This document shows positions 42,817-44,416 of a DNA stretch of 44,416 nt, in pieces. This stretch comes from Clostridiales bacterium CHKCI006 (GTDB taxonomy: Bacteria > Bacillota_I > Bacilli_A > Erysipelotrichales > Coprobacillaceae): the NCBI GenBank assembly GCA_900018345.1, contig FCNA01000157.1, positions 1 to 44,416 on the forward strand, given 5' to 3'. A program made the translations under genes and the position numbers. Position 1 is the first letter of the stretch; every line of letters starts with the position of its first letter. A model generated the notes under the pieces. The model ran no database searches. It had not been told where the DNA came from and saw only the letters and a program-made list of their open reading frames with translations.

Positions 42817-43332
42817 ATGGAAAACTGGTATGTCATTCAGGTCCGCTCCGGTCATGAGCATCAGATTGCCCAAAGCTGTCGCTTTCGCATCGCTGATGAC
42901 ATCCTCAAGGAATGCTTCATTCCAGAATACAAAACCAGAAAGAAATATCGCGGACAGTGGCACGATGTGCAGGCAGTCCTTTTCAAAGGGTATGTATTCA
43001 TGATCAGCGATCAGGTGGATGAACTGTTCAATGAATTGAAGAAGATCCCTGATCTGACGAAGATGATTGGAAAGAAAAAAGACATCATCTATCCATTACC
43101 GGAACATGAGGTGCATTTCCTGCAGAGCTTCTCAGATGATGAGCATCTGGTAGACATGTCCTATGGATTTATCGAAGGAGACAAGATCACGATCACCCGG
43201 GGACCATTGATGGGCAAGGAAGGCAGCATCCGAAAGATAGATCGGCATAAGCGGATCGCCTATATAGAAGTAGAGTTTCTGAATCAGATATCAACAGTGA
43301 AGATAGGACTGGAAATTATAAGCAAGACCTGA
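42817..43332 (+). CDS. loaP: LoaP-type NusG paralogue (operon antiterminator)
   Basis: A 171-residue NusG-family protein: N-terminal NGN domain (ENWYVIQVRSGHEHQIAQ, then LFKGYVFM) and C-terminal KOW domain (GDKITITRGPLMGKEGSI). Specialised paralogues such as LoaP in Bacillus velezensis and UpxY in Bacteroides promote elongation through long polysaccharide or antibiotic operons. Its position ahead of rmlA-rmlC supports this role and argues against housekeeping NusG. ATG 42817 follows AGGAGG; an upstream in-frame ATG at 42775 lies within the attenuator. Confidence 0.9.
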   Translation: MENWYVIQVRSGHEHQIAQSCRFRIADDILKECFIPEYKTRKKYRGQWHDVQAVLFKGYVFMISDQVDELFNELKKIPDLTKMIGKKKDIIYPLPEHEVHFLQSFSDDEHLVDMSYGFIEGDKITITRGPLMGKEGSIRKIDRHKRIAYIEVEFLNQISTVKIGLEIISKT

Positions 43333-43416
43333 GTTCTTGCTTTTCGTTTTGTTTTTAGTAACAGTTATTTTCCAATGTCCTCATACAAATTAAATTTAAA
43401 TTAAGGAGTTAAAGTG

Positions 43417-44295
43417 ATGAAAGGAATTGTATTGGCAGGCGGCAGCGGGACACGCCTGTATCCATTGACCCAGGTAACCAGTAAGCAGCTGTTACCGATC
43501 TATGACAAACCTATGATCTATTATCCATTGAGTATCCTGATGCAGGCTGGAATCAGGGAGATCCTGATCATCTCTACCCCTGAGGACACCCCTCGCTTTG
43601 AGGAATTATTACATGATGGCAGTCAGTTTGGTATTCATCTTGAATACAGAGTGCAACCATCCCCTGATGGCCTGGCTCAGGCCTTTTTAATTGGTGAGGA
43701 ATTTATTGGAGATGATGCCTGTGCCATGATCTTAGGAGACAATATCTTCTATGGTCATGGTCTGGAAAAGAGGCTCAAGGAAGCAGCCGCAAAATCTGAA
43801 GGGGCAACTGTCTTCGGTTATTATGTCGATGATCCCGAACGTTTCGGAGTCGTCGAATTCGATCAGAATGGACGTGCTGTTTCTTTGGAAGAAAAACCAA
43901 AAGAACCAAAATCCAATTATGCTGTGACAGGTCTCTATTTCTACGATAATCATGTCGTGGAATATGCGAAGTCCATCAAACCAAGTGCCAGAGGTGAACT
44001 GGAGATCACTGATCTAAATAAGATTTATCTGGAAAAGGGACAACTGGATGTGACCTTACTTGGCAGAGGCTTTACCTGGCTGGATACGGGAACCCATGAG
44101 TCACTGGTCGATGCAACCAACTTTGTGCGGACCATGGAGACCCATCAGAACCGTAAGATCGCCTGTCTGGAAGAAATTGCCTATCTCAATCACTGGATCG
44201 ATGATGAAAAGATGTATAAAGCCTATGAGCTCTATCAGAAGAACCAGTATGGAAAATATATCAAAGATGTCATGGAAGGGAAGTATATCGACTGA
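43417..44295 (+). CDS. rmlA: Glucose-1-phosphate thymidylyltransferase
   Basis: First enzyme of dTDP-L-rhamnose synthesis, making dTDP-glucose from dTTP and glucose-1-phosphate. The 292-residue protein has [44 protein letters not shown] and [12 protein letters not shown], all typical of RmlA. ATG 43417 follows AAGGAG by eight bases; GTG 43414 is an alternative. The stop overlaps the rmlC start (TGATG). The 43333-43416 gap is AT-rich with no clear terminator, so it is co-transcribed with loaP. Confidence 0.96.
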   Translation: MKGIVLAGGSGTRLYPLTQVTSKQLLPIYDKPMIYYPLSILMQAGIREILIISTPEDTPRFEELLHDGSQFGIHLEYRVQPSPDGLAQAFLIGEEFIGDDACAMILGDNIFYGHGLEKRLKEAAAKSEGATVFGYYVDDPERFGVVEFDQNGRAVSLEEKPKEPKSNYAVTGLYFYDNHVVEYAKSIKPSARGELEITDLNKIYLEKGQLDVTLLGRGFTWLDTGTHESLVDATNFVRTMETHQNRKIACLEEIAYLNHWIDDEKMYKAYELYQKNQYGKYIKDVMEGKYID

Positions 44296-44416
44296 TGAAA
44301 GTAACTGAAACAAAGATCCCAGGCGTACTGATCATCGATACGGATGTATTCGGTGATCATCGTGGGTATTTTACTGAAACCTATTCAAAACCCAAATATG
44401 AGGCCTTAGGTATTAA
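44295..44416 (+). CDS. rmlC: dTDP-4-dehydrorhamnose 3,5-epimerase, N-terminal part (partial)
   Basis: Forty codons are present before the right edge. TKIPGVLIIDTDVFGDHRGY followed by FTETY is the standard RmlC opening, with the DHRGYF segment near the active site. It starts within the rmlA stop codon. The enzyme makes dTDP-4-dehydro-L-rhamnose from the RmlB product; rmlB and rmlD probably lie beyond the window. Confidence 0.93.
   Translation, partial: MKVTETKIPGVLIIDTDVFGDHRGYFTETYSKPKYEALGI

Overview
The window looks like the chromosome of a low-GC Gram-positive bacterium (Bacillota). The evidence is AAGGAGG-type ribosome binding sites, sigma-A promoters with 16-18 base spacers, a GH1 6-phospho-beta-glucosidase, a cre-like site, an LTA-synthase family protein, LytR-CpsA-Psr and LytTR proteins and BY-kinase capsule control. 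Gene content (choline kinase/LicC, a NusG paralogue heading a dTDP-rhamnose operon, a shrunken SpoIIR) fits a gut Erysipelotrichia-like lineage, but that placement is inference.

Positions 1-10566 are mostly core genome. They hold the end of an unknown gene, tRNA-Ser(GGA), a GNAT acetyltransferase, prfA-prmC, a second GNAT, a compact SpoIIR-like secreted protein, a 6-phospho-beta-glucosidase, a P-type Ca2+-type ATPase behind a structured leader, and an LTA-synthase-like phosphoglycerol transferase. The prfA-prmC-(GNAT)-spoIIR neighbourhood resembles that of Bacillus.

Positions 10860-42092 form a large cell-surface glycan island made of several transcription units separated by clear bidirectional terminators. 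Unit A (10928-20565, +) has Wzx, GT2, GT4, a Wzy-like polymerase, TagA, MnaA, and a lipid-linked-sugar side-chain module (GT2, DUF2304, SMR-type flippase, GT-C). Unit B (24187-20575, -) has a galactofuranosyltransferase-like protein, Glf and a second flippase. Unit C (24681-26694, +) has a sulfotransferase-like protein and a GT2. Unit D (27756-26869, -, and 27968-28813, +) is a divergent licA/licC phosphocholine pair. Unit E (38921-28839, -) is a ten-gene operon: priming transferase, GT2, Wzy-like protein, putative nonulosonate-related glycosyltransferase, NeuA-PseG fusion, NeuB, third flippase, and Wzz/CpsB/CpsD control at the 3' end. Then come a zinc-ribbon membrane protein, a LytTR regulator and an LCP ligase.

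From about 42250 to the right edge a further polysaccharide operon begins. It has a roughly 400-base structured leader with a terminator hairpin just before a LoaP-type NusG paralogue, then rmlA and the start of rmlC. Together the genes suggest several parallel Wzx/Wzy-type surface polymers with ManNAc, galactofuranose, a nonulosonic acid, rhamnose and possibly phosphocholine or sulfate, anchored by LCP enzymes.

The strongest candidates for undescribed biology are two RNA leaders. The first lies upstream of the P-type ATPase: a 44-codon leader ORF with an intrinsic terminator inside it, then a second hairpin around the start site. The second lies upstream of loaP, where two mutually exclusive hairpins share bases, one of them terminator-like. 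Also notable are a SpoIIR-like protein lacking the family's usual central motif, a BY-kinase lacking both P-loop glycines, and a nonulosonate operon without its precursor genes.
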